Of a stretch of DNA of 64,000 nucleotides, positions 35,031-44,171 are shown piece after piece. The stretch is from SIG452 sp045638525 (GTDB lineage: Bacteria > Bacillota > Clostridia > UMGS1840): the NCBI GenBank assembly GCA_045638525.1, contig JAZUBQ010000012.1, forward strand, positions 186,001 through 250,000, in the 5' to 3' direction. The notes below the pieces were generated by a model that saw nothing but the letters and a program-made list of their open reading frames with translations, was not told the origin of the DNA and did not search any database. Each line of letters opens with the position of its first letter. The stretch's first letter is position 1. The position numbers and the translations under genes are program-made.

Positions 35031-37244
35031 TTAGAAGCGAGTGTGGAATGTTCTGTTGATAACATCCAACTGCTGTTCTCTGGTTAATTTGATGAAGTTT
35101 ACAGCATAACCGGAAACACGAATGGTCAGCTGAGGATATTTTTCCGGATGATCCATTGCATCCAACAGTACGTCTTTGTTGATAACGTTAACGTTGATGT
35201 GATGACCGGTGTCACCAAAGTAACCGTCCATCAGAGAAACCAAGTTTTCAACTTTTTCTGCATCAGTTTTACCCAGTGCAGAAGGAACAATGGAGAAGGT
35301 ATAAGAAATACCGTCTTCGGAATATTCATAAGGCAGTTTTGCAACAGATTTCATAGATGCAATACAGCCTTTGGAATCTCTACCGTGCATGGGGTTTGCA
35401 CCGGGTGCAAAAGGTTCACCGGCTTTTCTGCCATCGGGAGTAGAACCGGTTTTCTTACCGTATACTACGTTAGAGGTGATGGTCAGAATGGACATGGTGG
35501 GTTTAGAGCTACGATAGGTAGTATGCTGAGACAGTTTTTTCATGAAGTTTTCAACGATTGCAACAGCAATTTCGTCAGCTTTGGAATCGTTGTTACCATA
35601 TTTGGGATAGTCTCCTTCGATTTCGAAGTCAACAGCAATACCGTGTTCGTTACGAATGGGTTTCACTTTTGCATATTTGATTGCAGCCAAGCTGTCTGCC
35701 ACAACGGAAAGACCAGCCATACCACAAGCGGAAGTTCTTAAGATTTCTTCATCATGCAATGCCATTTCCAGTTTTTCGTAGCAATATTTATCGTGCATGT
35801 AGTGAATGATGTTTAAGGTATTGATGTATAACTCAGCCAACCAATCACTGATTTTATCAAATTTACCCATTACTTCATCATAATCTAAGTATTCGGAAGT
35901 AATTGCACCGATATCAGGACCAACCTGTTCAAAATATTTTTCGTCTTTACCGCCGTTGATTGCGTACAGTAATGCTTTTGCCAAGTTTGCTCTTGCACCG
36001 AAGAACTGCATCTGTTTACCGATTCTCATCGCAGATACACAGCAAGCGATACCATAGTCATCGCCAAAGAGTTCTCTCATCAGTTCGTCATTTTCATACT
36101 GGATAGAAGAAGTCTGAATGGAGATTTTTGCACAGTAACGTTTGAAGTTTTCAGGCAGTTTTTCACTCCATAAAACGGTCATGTTCGGTTCCGGAGCAGG
36201 ACCTAAGTTAGACAGAGTGTGTAAGAAACGATAAGACATTTTGGTAACCAGACTCTTACCGTCTTCTGCCATACCGCCCAGTGCTTCGGTAATCCAGGTG
36301 GGGTCACCGGAGAACAGTTCGTCATATGCAGGAGTTCTTAAGAATCTTACAATTCTTAATTTCATAATGAACTGGTCAACAAATTCCTGAATTTCAGATT
36401 CGGTATAGGTTCCGTTCTGTAAGTCTCTTTCTGCATAGCAATCTAAGAAGGTAGAAATTCTACCTAAGGACATTGCTGCACCGTTCTGTTCTTTTACTGC
36501 ACCTAAGTAACCAAAATACAACCACTGGATTGCTTCTTTGGTGTCGGTTGCAGGTTTGGAAATATCAAAGCCATAGCTTTCTGCCATCACTTTTAATTCT
36601 TTTAATGCACGAATCTGTTCGGAAATTTCTTCACGCAGACGGATGTGCGGGCTGTCCATATAAGTAGGATTGATTGCTTTTTTCGCTTCTTCTTTTTTCT
36701 GAATCAAGAAGTCAACACCGTACAGAGCAACTCTACGATAGTCACCGATGATTCTTCCTCTGCCGTATGCATCCGGCAGACCGGTGATGATACCGGTGTG
36801 ACGAGCTTTTTTCATTTCGTCAGTATAAGCATCAAAAACACCATCATTGTGAGTTTTACGATATTTGAACACGTTTGCTACGTCAGGATCCATCTGTTTG
36901 CCGTAAGCATCCAAAGAGGTATATACCAGACGGATACCGCCAAAGGGCATAATTGCTCTTTTTAAAGGTTCATCAGTCTGTAAACCTACGATTTTTTCCA
37001 GTTCTTTCTGAATGTAACCGGGTTTGTGAGAAGCGATGGTAGAAATGGTTTTTTCATCGATGTCATAAACACCGCCACGTTCTCTTTCCACCTGCATCAG
37101 TTCGGAAAGACGTTTCCAAAGTGCTAAAGTGCTTTCGGTAGCGGGAGCTAAAAAGCTGTCATCCCCGCAATATTCAGTATAGTTTTGTGAAATAAAATCT
37201 CTGACATTGATTTCGTTTTGCCAGAGTTCTCCTTTGAATTCCAT
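35031..37244 (-). CDS. pflB: Formate C-acetyltransferase (pyruvate formate-lyase)
   Basis: Converts pyruvate and CoA to acetyl-CoA and formate under anaerobic conditions. The 737-residue protein has the catalytic Cys-Cys pair (GIACCVSAM, around residue 400) and the glycyl radical site IRVSGYAVNF (G712). The N-terminus and sizes fit true PFL, not the diol dehydratase or choline lyase branches. A GGAGG site precedes the ATG. The radical is supplied by pflA downstream. Confidence 0.98.
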   Translation of the reverse strand: MEFKGELWQNEINVRDFISQNYTEYCGDDSFLAPATESTLALWKRLSELMQVERERGGVYDIDEKTISTIASHKPGYIQKELEKIVGLQTDEPLKRAIMPFGGIRLVYTSLDAYGKQMDPDVANVFKYRKTHNDGVFDAYTDEMKKARHTGIITGLPDAYGRGRIIGDYRRVALYGVDFLIQKKEEAKKAINPTYMDSPHIRLREEISEQIRALKELKVMAESYGFDISKPATDTKEAIQWLYFGYLGAVKEQNGAAMSLGRISTFLDCYAERDLQNGTYTESEIQEFVDQFIMKLRIVRFLRTPAYDELFSGDPTWITEALGGMAEDGKSLVTKMSYRFLHTLSNLGPAPEPNMTVLWSEKLPENFKRYCAKISIQTSSIQYENDELMRELFGDDYGIACCVSAMRIGKQMQFFGARANLAKALLYAINGGKDEKYFEQVGPDIGAITSEYLDYDEVMGKFDKISDWLAELYINTLNIIHYMHDKYCYEKLEMALHDEEILRTSACGMAGLSVVADSLAAIKYAKVKPIRNEHGIAVDFEIEGDYPKYGNNDSKADEIAVAIVENFMKKLSQHTTYRSSKPTMSILTITSNVVYGKKTGSTPDGRKAGEPFAPGANPMHGRDSKGCIASMKSVAKLPYEYSEDGISYTFSIVPSALGKTDAEKVENLVSLMDGYFGDTGHHINVNVINKDVLLDAMDHPEKYPQLTIRVSGYAVNFIKLTREQQLDVINRTFHTRF

Positions 37245-37299
37245 AGAATAAGCCTCCTATTTTCTTACAAAACAATATTATTTATATGTTATCCCATAT

Positions 37300-37328
37300 A
37301 GTATACATCATCTTTTCCAAAATGTCAA
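37300..37328 (-). promoter_or_regulatory. Sigma-A promoter of pflB-pflA
   Basis: On the minus strand TTGACA (37323-37328), a 17-bp spacer and TATACT (37300-37305). The boxes are near consensus, suggesting high expression; no obvious Rex- or Fnr-like operator was recognised. Confidence 0.8.
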
Positions 37329-37348
37329 CTCAACTTTTCAACAACATT

Positions 37349-38077
37349 CTAATTTTTTTTATATTTTTTTTTGCTGTTTTGTACAATTTTTCTATTCTTA
37401 TTTAAAATACGCTCCTTTTTTTGAAAAAATGTAACCCCGTTTTTATCGGCATACATCACTAAAACATCTTTTGGCGATGCGACCTTCTCCGATTTCAGAT
37501 ACTCCATCACAAACTGTTTGCTTTTGTGAATTCTTTGCAAATTCCCCTCTGAAATATTTCCATCAATAATCACAGCAAAATCCTGCGGCGATTCTTTGAC
37601 ATTGATTCCCAGATCACGACGGGTTACACCGGAAGATGCGTTGGTTGGAATAATACTGATTTGTCCGTTGTTTTCGATGATTGCAAGATATACATCTTTG
37701 ATATTCACATTTTTAATCCGAAGTTCTTCGTTGAGTTCGGTAATGGTAAGTCGAGCCCTTCTAAGCGCATCTTCCAAAATTTCCCCATTTTCAATGACAA
37801 TAATGGGTTTTCCCTGTGTCAAAATCAAAAAAAACGGGAATTTCAGGCTTAAATAAGAATATAAAATTTCCATGCCAACCAGCACAAAAACCGCAACAAT
37901 TCCGTTTTTCATAGGAATGTTTGGATCAGCAATCGGCGCAGCTGCTGCCTCTGATATCAACATCGCCACAACAATTTCAGCGGTAGATAACTCTCCCACC
38001 TGCCGTTTGCCCATGCACCGAATGGCAACGTTGATGATAATGTAGAACAAAACTGTTTTTCCGATTAACACAATCAC
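37349..38077 (-). CDS. DUF421 membrane protein (YetF/YrbG family)
   Basis: The GTG at 38077, seven bases after AAGGGG, is preferred over the TTG three bases earlier, giving 242 residues. Three transmembrane helices fill the first ~80 residues, with the family motif MGKRQVGELSTAEIVVAMLI. A soluble DUF421 domain with ENGEILEDALRRARLTITELN follows, then a basic tail. Members such as YetF and YdfS affect spore or membrane properties in Bacillus, but their biochemical role is not established. It is transcribed separately from pfl. Confidence 0.85.
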   Translation of the reverse strand: MIVLIGKTVLFYIIINVAIRCMGKRQVGELSTAEIVVAMLISEAAAAPIADPNIPMKNGIVAVFVLVGMEILYSYLSLKFPFFLILTQGKPIIVIENGEILEDALRRARLTITELNEELRIKNVNIKDVYLAIIENNGQISIIPTNASSGVTRRDLGINVKESPQDFAVIIDGNISEGNLQRIHKSKQFVMEYLKSEKVASPKDVLVMYADKNGVTFFQKKERILNKNRKIVQNSKKKYKKN

Positions 38078-38116
38078 CAAAAAACCCCTTCTTTTTTAAT
38101 TTTCCACACTTTATTA

Positions 38117-38146
38117 TTGACAAAAGAAAACACTTTTAGTTATAAT
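38117..38146 (+). promoter_or_regulatory. Consensus sigma-A promoter for the SLH protein-glmM operon
   Basis: TTGACA (38117-38122), an 18-bp spacer and TATAAT (38141-38146): both hexamers are perfect. Confidence 0.88.
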
Positions 38147-38217
38147 GGAAAAAATGGAACTTTTTTACGAAAAGACTGTCCACTACAATAGAAGATTTTT
38201 TTTAAAGGAGTTTTTTT

Positions 38218-39381
38218 ATGAAACAAATCATTTCTTACATAATTCTGTTAACAACCATTTGCACCATCACGGCAAACGCTGTCTCATACACCGATATGAC
38301 TTCCTCACACGATTGGGCAAAAGAAGCGATCGAACAACTCACCAATCAAAAGATTTTTGAAGGCTATCCCGACGGAAGCTTTCAACCGGACAGAAATATT
38401 ACCCGGGCAGAACTTTGCAAGCTGATTATTCTGTTGTTCGGCAACGGCAACACAGTCTCCTACAGCGATGTAGCAACCGATCAATGGTATTATGATAACA
38501 TCTCCAAAAGCGGCGGCTATTTTCTGACAGAAGAAACCTTCTCACCCGAACGCTCCGCCACCCGTGAAGAAGTGGCGTATGCAGTCTATGCGGGAATGAA
38601 CCTCACGGAATCCCCCACCGACAAATCCATTTCTTTCAAAGATCAAAAAGATATTACACTCCAATATCTGGAGGCTGTCAAAAAGCTGACACAAAACGGT
38701 ATCTTAACAGGATATCCTGACGAAACATTCCGTCCGACTTCCAACATTACACGGGCTGAAACTGCCGCTGTATTGTACAGAAGTTTGCAAAAGCTACAAA
38801 ACAAAGATAACGAAGAAGAATCTTCCGATCCCTCTCTTCAATCAAGAAACTACTTTTTCATCATAACCAAAGTATCTACTGTTTTGGATGAAGATGGTGA
38901 ATTATCAACCAAAGTGACCGGTTATCAGGACGGTAACCTCTGCGAACTGATAATCCCGGATAATGCCACCATTGACCGAAGTGAATTTTCACGCGGAACC
39001 ACTCTGAAACCTGGAGATTTGATTGACTATTACCGAACCGCTTCCGGAAGAATCAATCGTGTCAGCGTTGGTCTCAATTTATCAGAACTCCCCCAATATT
39101 ACGGTATCAACCTGCTGAAAATCGGTAATACTACCGTAAGAAGGGTTGTTTACGGAACAGTGCTTGAACGTTATAAAAAAGGAATTGAGCTGAAAGCAAT
39201 CAACGGTTCAGCGAAAATGCTCTATAACTTATCTGAAAACCCCATTGTTTATCTTTGGAAAAACAATAAACTGCAGTTAAGTGACATTAACGAAATTCAA
39301 GACAGTCGCTACGAAACCGGAGATACCGTCCTTGCCTACTGCTACGAAGATACCCTTTCTACGTTTATTATCATAAAATAA
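38218..39381 (+). CDS. SLH-domain cell-surface protein
   Basis: The 387-residue protein has a signal peptide (KQIISYIILLTTICTITANA) and three SLH repeats (residues ~23-200). Motifs FEGYPDGSFQPDRNITRAE, SPERSATREE and GYPDETFRPTSNITRAE are good matches to the class, with repeat two the most divergent. The C-terminal ~180 residues are beta-rich, with GTTLKPGDLIDYYRTASGR resembling an OB- or YceG-like small-domain turn; no enzyme motif was seen. SLH repeats bind pyruvylated secondary wall polymer. It is 15 bp upstream of glmM and shares its promoter. Confidence 0.88.
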   Translation: MKQIISYIILLTTICTITANAVSYTDMTSSHDWAKEAIEQLTNQKIFEGYPDGSFQPDRNITRAELCKLIILLFGNGNTVSYSDVATDQWYYDNISKSGGYFLTEETFSPERSATREEVAYAVYAGMNLTESPTDKSISFKDQKDITLQYLEAVKKLTQNGILTGYPDETFRPTSNITRAETAAVLYRSLQKLQNKDNEEESSDPSLQSRNYFFIITKVSTVLDEDGELSTKVTGYQDGNLCELIIPDNATIDRSEFSRGTTLKPGDLIDYYRTASGRINRVSVGLNLSELPQYYGINLLKIGNTTVRRVVYGTVLERYKKGIELKAINGSAKMLYNLSENPIVYLWKNNKLQLSDINEIQDSRYETGDTVLAYCYEDTLSTFIIIK

Positions 39382-39396
39382 AGGAGTTATCTTACT

Positions 39397-40743
39397 ATGC
39401 CAAGATTATTCGGCACAGATGGTGTCAGAGGAATTGTAAACTGTGAACTCACCGGTTCTCTGGCCCAACACATCGGTTCAGCAACCGCAATGGTACTGTC
39501 AAAAAATCAGCAACACAAACCGCTGTTTTTACTGGCAAACGATTCTCGCCTTTCCGCAGATATGCTGACCGAAGCACTGACTGCAGGAATTTTATCTCAA
39601 GGTGGAACAGTAATGAAATTGGGCGTACTGCCCACCCCTGCCGTTGCCTATCTGGTAAAAACCTATCAAGCTACAGCTGGCATTATGATTTCCGCCTCAC
39701 ATAACCCTGCCGAATATAACGGTATTAAAATATTTGATAAAAACGGATTGAAACTCAGTGACGAAACAGAAGATGAAATTGAACACCTTGTAAAAAATCC
39801 CCATCTGCTTCAAAGTGCTCCCCCATTGGAAATCGGAACTGTTTCACTAAAAAAAGACGGTGTCAGAGATTATATCAATCACTTAAAATCAACGGTTTCT
39901 CAGGATTTTTCAGGACTCAACATCGCAATCGACTGTGCCAACGGAGCAACTTCAAACATTGCAGAAACGGTTTTTACGGAACTTGGAGCTAAAGTTTTCC
40001 CGATTTCCAATCAACCGAACGGCATAAACATCAACCGGAATTGCGGCTCTACTCATCTTCAAAACCTATGCCGGCATACCAGGCAATCGGGTTGTGATTT
40101 AGGGGTTGCATTTGACGGCGATGGTGACCGGGTGTTATGCTCCGACGAATCAGGAATACCGGTAGATGGCGATCAGATTCTTGCAATTTTGGCAAATCAT
40201 ATGAAAGAAAACGAAAGTTTAAATAAGAACACCGCTGTTTGCACTGTAATGAGCAATTATGGTCTATTGCTCTTTGGAGAAAAAAACGACATCCAAATAG
40301 AACAGACCAATGTGGGTGACCGCTATGTCTTGGAAAAAATGTTGAAATCCGACTATAACTTAGGCGGCGAACAGTCGGGGCATATCATTCTTTTGAACCA
40401 CAACTCCACAGGAGACGGCATCCAGACCGCCTTGCAGATTGCTGAGATTTTAAAAACAAAAAATTGCAAAATGTCCCAGCTTTCGGCAATGCTTGAAAAG
40501 TTGCCACAATGTCTTGTGAATGTACAGGTAAAAAACGAAACAAAAGAACAGGTTTTGCAAGATGAAGAAGTCAAGGAACTAATTGAAACCATCACCGTAA
40601 AACTGTTTCGCAAAGGAAGAGTGTTGGTGCGCCCTTCCGGAACCGAGCCATTGTTTCGGATTATGATAGAAGGAGAAAATCCGAAAGAAATCGAACAATA
40701 TGCAAAAGATATTGCTAAATTAATTGAAGAAAAATTCCAATAA
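39397..40743 (+). CDS. glmM: Phosphoglucosamine mutase
   Basis: Interconverts glucosamine 6-phosphate and glucosamine 1-phosphate for peptidoglycan and wall-polymer synthesis. The 448-residue enzyme has the phosphoserine loop MISASHNPAEYNG (S101), Mg-binding AFDGDGDRVL and the phosphate-binding RPSGTEPLFRIM. It opens MPRLFGTDGVRGIVN. The GGAG site is in the 15-bp gap after the SLH gene. Co-transcription with a surface protein suggests envelope growth control, which is inference. Confidence 0.97.
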   Translation: MPRLFGTDGVRGIVNCELTGSLAQHIGSATAMVLSKNQQHKPLFLLANDSRLSADMLTEALTAGILSQGGTVMKLGVLPTPAVAYLVKTYQATAGIMISASHNPAEYNGIKIFDKNGLKLSDETEDEIEHLVKNPHLLQSAPPLEIGTVSLKKDGVRDYINHLKSTVSQDFSGLNIAIDCANGATSNIAETVFTELGAKVFPISNQPNGININRNCGSTHLQNLCRHTRQSGCDLGVAFDGDGDRVLCSDESGIPVDGDQILAILANHMKENESLNKNTAVCTVMSNYGLLLFGEKNDIQIEQTNVGDRYVLEKMLKSDYNLGGEQSGHIILLNHNSTGDGIQTALQIAEILKTKNCKMSQLSAMLEKLPQCLVNVQVKNETKEQVLQDEEVKELIETITVKLFRKGRVLVRPSGTEPLFRIMIEGENPKEIEQYAKDIAKLIEEKFQ

Positions 40744-40759
40744 TTCCAATCAATATATG

Positions 40760-40785
40760 AGGAGACTGTCGCAGTCTCCTTTTTT
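40760..40785 (+). terminator. Intrinsic terminator after glmM
   Basis: A 9-bp stem AGGAGACTG / CAGTCTCCT (40760-40768 / 40772-40780) with a 3-nt loop followed by TTTTT. Confidence 0.92.
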
Positions 40786-40807
40786 ATATAAAAACTAACA
40801 GTTTTCG

Positions 40808-40837
40808 TTGACTTTTCCCATTCTTTTATGATATACT
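40808..40837 (+). promoter_or_regulatory. Sigma-A promoter for the HMA protein-methyltransferase pair
   Basis: TTGACT (40808-40813), an 18-bp spacer and TATACT (40832-40837) with TGA before the -10. Confidence 0.75.
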
Positions 40838-40873
40838 GAAAAAAATATACTAAAAAACAAGGAGATTTTGACT

Positions 40874-41074
40874 ATGGAAAAAATTATAAAAATTGACGGT
40901 ATGAGCTGTTCTCATTGTTCCACACGGGTAGAAAAAGTATTAAACGCCATCGACGGTGTCAGTGCAACCGTAAATTTGGAAGATAAAACTGCAACACTGA
41001 CTCTTTCCTGCGATGTAGCAGATGATATCATAAAGGAAGCTGTGGAGGATGCAGGCTTCACAGTTGTGGGTTAA
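40874..41074 (+). CDS. Heavy-metal-associated (HMA, CopZ-like) protein
   Basis: The 66-residue protein has the ferredoxin-like HMA fold with metal-binding GMSCSHCSTRVEK (MxCxxC). The ATG at 40874 is chosen because AAGGAGA lies eight bases upstream; a TTG two codons earlier has poorer spacing. Stand-alone HMA proteins chaperone Cu(I) or related ions to P-type ATPases. No metal ATPase is nearby. It is 5 bp before the methyltransferase gene and probably co-transcribed, an unusual pairing. Confidence 0.92.
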   Translation: MEKIIKIDGMSCSHCSTRVEKVLNAIDGVSATVNLEDKTATLTLSCDVADDIIKEAVEDAGFTVVG

Positions 41075-41079
41075 ATTCT

Positions 41080-42198
41080 ATGGAACTTATCATCACCACC
41101 TTATTCGGGTTGGAAGCATTGGTTGCAAAAGAAGTAAAAAAATTAGGCTACGAAGTGACTGAAGTTTCTGACGGGAGAGTGACATTTTTAGGTGACGAAG
41201 CCGCCATCGCCCGTTGTAATTTATGGGTCAGATGCGGTGAAAGACTCCTCATTAAAATGGGCGAAACGACCGTGACCACCTTTGATGAACTCTTTGACTT
41301 TACCAAACAACTCCCCTGGGAAGACTGGATTGAAAAAGACGATGCCTTCCCTGTCAAAGGATATTCTTTAAAATCAAAATTGTTCAGCGTTCCCGGATGT
41401 CAGTCTGTCATTAAAAAGGCAGTTGTGGGTGCTTTGGAAGAAACCTATTCCAAAACCTGGTTTCCCGAAACAGGAACGCTGTATCAGATTGAATTCAGTC
41501 TGATTAAAGACAAGCTGACGTTAATGATTGACACTTCCGGTCAACCTCTGCACAAACGAGGCTACCGCAGAAACTCCAATCAGGCACCTTTAAAAGAAAC
41601 CATTGCGGCATCCATTGTCACTCTGAGTCGGTTTCGTTATGATGGTGTGTTTGCGGATCCGTTTTGCGGTTCGGGAACCATTCCCATTGAAGCCGGACTG
41701 ATTGCAAAAAATATCGCTCCCGGTCTCAATCGTGAGTTTTCTGCTATGAAATTCCCTCAAATTTCCAAAAAAATATGGAACGATGCGAAAGAAGAAGCTA
41801 AAAGCTTGATCCGAAATGATTCCAAACTGAAAATTATGGCATCGGACATTGACCCGGAAGCCGTTCGATTGACCACACATAACGCAAAACTGGCAGGAGT
41901 TTCGGAGATGATGGAAATTCGTCAAAAACCAATGCAAGAATTTTCGGCAAACGAAACCGAAGGAACCATTGTCTGCAACCCGCCCTATGGGGAACGGTTA
42001 CTGGATGAAAAAGCCTGTCGCATTTTGTATAAAGAAATGGGACAAAGACTTCGGAAAGACTTCCCAGGATGGTCAGTATTTGTGTTGACACCGGAAGAGA
42101 AATTTGAAGATTATTACGGTAAATTCTGTGATAAAAAACGGAAATTATATAACGGTATGATAAAATGTAATCTCTTTCAATATTTTGGAGAAAAGTAA
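41080..42198 (+). CDS. THUMP-domain rRNA guanine-N2 methyltransferase (RlmL/YpsC type)
   Basis: The 372-residue protein has an N-terminal ferredoxin-like/THUMP RNA-binding region (ELIITTLFGLEALVAKEVKK) and a C-terminal UPF0020 methyltransferase. DPFCGSGTIPIEAGLIA is the SAM-binding loop and CNPPYGERL is the NPPY amino-methylation motif. HKRGYRRNSNQAPLKETIAA is typical. YpsC/RlmL methylates 23S rRNA guanosine; the exact base is not certain from sequence alone. A terminator overlaps the stop. Confidence 0.93.
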   Translation: MELIITTLFGLEALVAKEVKKLGYEVTEVSDGRVTFLGDEAAIARCNLWVRCGERLLIKMGETTVTTFDELFDFTKQLPWEDWIEKDDAFPVKGYSLKSKLFSVPGCQSVIKKAVVGALEETYSKTWFPETGTLYQIEFSLIKDKLTLMIDTSGQPLHKRGYRRNSNQAPLKETIAASIVTLSRFRYDGVFADPFCGSGTIPIEAGLIAKNIAPGLNREFSAMKFPQISKKIWNDAKEEAKSLIRNDSKLKIMASDIDPEAVRLTTHNAKLAGVSEMMEIRQKPMQEFSANETEGTIVCNPPYGERLLDEKACRILYKEMGQRLRKDFPGWSVFVLTPEEKFEDYYGKFCDKKRKLYNGMIKCNLFQYFGEK

Positions 42199-42240
42199 AA
42201 AAACTGTGTAGCAATTTTAAAAATGCTACACAGTTTTTTT
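42197..42240. terminator. Bidirectional terminator between the methyltransferase and AI-2E permease genes
   Basis: A 17-bp stem (42197-42213 / 42224-42240) with A/T tails on either side. It overlaps both convergent stop codons. Confidence 0.9.
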
Positions 42241-43329
42241 TATGTCACAAGCTTTAGCTTCCTCGATTTCTACCAATAAAAATCGGACAACCGCAATCAG
42301 AGGGACACCAACAATCATCCCTAAAACTCCCCAAAGCTCACCAAACACCAATACGGAAAACACAACCCAAAAAGGTGTGATTCCAACAGAATTTGAAATG
42401 ATTTTCGGTTGAATGATGTGAGAATCCAGTTGTCCCAGAATAATTTGAAAGACTAAAATCCAAAGTGCTTTCACGGGACCAACCGATAAAAAACTAAGAA
42501 TAAAAATTAAAACCGCTGCAAAAATCGGTCCAACAAAAGGAACCAGATTGCAAATACCGATGATAGCACCAAACAAAAAGGCATACGGAACCCGAAAAAA
42601 GTAGAAAAACGGAACGGAAACCAACCCTACCACAATCGCATCCAATCCCAATCCTGCAAAATAAGAATAAAATAAATTCCCTGTTTTGGTAAGATAGGAA
42701 ACCATCTGATTTTGCCAGGAATCCTTCACCACCAAACGAATCAATCGTTTTAATACACCAATCAGACTTTCCCGTTCCAAAAGCATATACACCGAAACCA
42801 CAATTCCTGTAAAAACGCCAACCAAAGAACTTGCAAATCCCGAAAGATAGCCAACATATCTGCTCATAGATTCCATAGAAAACAAAGTTTCAAGTAAAGG
42901 TTTCAAACGATTCAAAAGTTCAAATTCAGTCACAATCCGATACTCTTCCAATATGCCGATTGCCTTGGTGTAATAATACGGAAGTTCCAAAATCAGCTGT
43001 TCTGTATTTTTATAAACAGCAGGCCAAACCACTTTGGCAACTAAAAATATAATGCCAAACAAGCCAAAATACACCACAGCAATGCTGAGTCCGCGTGCAA
43101 TCTTTTGAATAAAAGAATTTCGGTTTCCTTTTAATTTTTGTTCCAGATAGTGAGACGGCTGATATAAAATAAATGCCAGAAGTCCGCCAACCAAAAAAGG
43201 GCGTATCAAATGAACCAATTTCCCAAAAACATCGTATAACCCACCGAGGTTATCCCAAAACTTGTCAATCAGAATCAATAAAATGCCCACTGCAAGAATT
43301 TTATACCAGATGCCATCCAAGCGTTTCAT
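42226..43329 (-). CDS. AI-2E family transporter (permease)
   Basis: The 367-residue protein has about eight hydrophobic segments in the family layout. The C-terminal conserved block is present: IIGICNLVPFVGPIFAAVL, then GQLDSHIIQPKIISNSVGI and WGVLGMIVGVPLIAVV. The family includes permeases, Na+/H+ antiporters and the sporulation protein YtvI. Substrate unknown. It follows the SDR gene by 18 bp and may be co-transcribed with it. Confidence 0.92.
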   Translation of the reverse strand: MKRLDGIWYKILAVGILLILIDKFWDNLGGLYDVFGKLVHLIRPFLVGGLLAFILYQPSHYLEQKLKGNRNSFIQKIARGLSIAVVYFGLFGIIFLVAKVVWPAVYKNTEQLILELPYYYTKAIGILEEYRIVTEFELLNRLKPLLETLFSMESMSRYVGYLSGFASSLVGVFTGIVVSVYMLLERESLIGVLKRLIRLVVKDSWQNQMVSYLTKTGNLFYSYFAGLGLDAIVVGLVSVPFFYFFRVPYAFLFGAIIGICNLVPFVGPIFAAVLIFILSFLSVGPVKALWILVFQIILGQLDSHIIQPKIISNSVGITPFWVVFSVLVFGELWGVLGMIVGVPLIAVVRFLLVEIEEAKACDIKKTV

Positions 43330-43347
43330 CGCTTTCCCCCAAACAGC

Positions 43348-44091
43348 TTATGCTTTTTTATTTTGAATGTAATACAACAGACAAAGCAGCCATTTTTCCG
43401 GCAAAAACCGAGAAAACCATTTTCCCATTTTCATGGTAAATCCCGGAATAATGACTGTTTTTTTCCGAAACATTTGATTGATTGCATATTCTGCTACAGC
43501 TTTGCTATCCATCCCTTTCAAACTGGATGCAACATTCGCCACATGATCGAATTCCGTTTTCACAGGCCCCGGACACAAAACGCTTACCGATACCTGACTG
43601 TTTTTATGTCGCAATTCTTCATAAATGCCAAGTGTCAGCCGGTAGACATAAGCCTTGGTTGCATAATATGCCGCAAGCATCGGCGCAGGATAAAATGCCG
43701 CAGAAGATGCAACATTAAGCAAATAACCGGAATTTTGTTTGCAAAACTTCTCTAAAATCAGCTTGGTCAGAATATGTACTGCTGTCACATTGGTGGAAAG
43801 CATTTCCAATTCTCTTTCTAACGAAGTATCACAAAACTGACCAAACACGCCAAATCCTGCATTGTTAACAAACACATCAATCTTCTCATCCTGAACTTCT
43901 GAAAAGAAAGCATACACCTCTTCTGTTTTGGATAAATCATAACTATAAATCTTAGTCGTTACAGGCAAATCAAGCTCTTCCAACCGCTCTCTGCGACGGG
44001 CAACCAAAATCAAATCGTAACCACGTTCTGACAAAAGATATGCCATATCTCTGCCAATTCCGGAACTTGCTCCCGTGATGACTGCTTTCAT
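43348..44091 (-). CDS. Short-chain dehydrogenase/reductase
   Basis: The 247-residue enzyme has the cofactor motif TGASSGIG (6-13), LVARRRERL (NADP-type basic residues after strand 2), NNAGFG, catalytic Ser in NVASSAAF, and Tyr/Lys in YYATKAYVY. It matches the YqjQ/DltE-like group acting on lipids or small alcohols; the substrate is unknown. It is the first gene before the AI-2E permease. Confidence 0.92.
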   Translation of the reverse strand: MKAVITGASSGIGRDMAYLLSERGYDLILVARRRERLEELDLPVTTKIYSYDLSKTEEVYAFFSEVQDEKIDVFVNNAGFGVFGQFCDTSLERELEMLSTNVTAVHILTKLILEKFCKQNSGYLLNVASSAAFYPAPMLAAYYATKAYVYRLTLGIYEELRHKNSQVSVSVLCPGPVKTEFDHVANVASSLKGMDSKAVAEYAINQMFRKKTVIIPGFTMKMGKWFSRFLPEKWLLCLLYYIQNKKA

Positions 44092-44171
44092 TGCAATCTC
44101 TCCTTTTTTCGTATGGTATTAACAGTATGTGTCATAAAATTTCATTGTATACATAATTTAAAGTGTAAATC

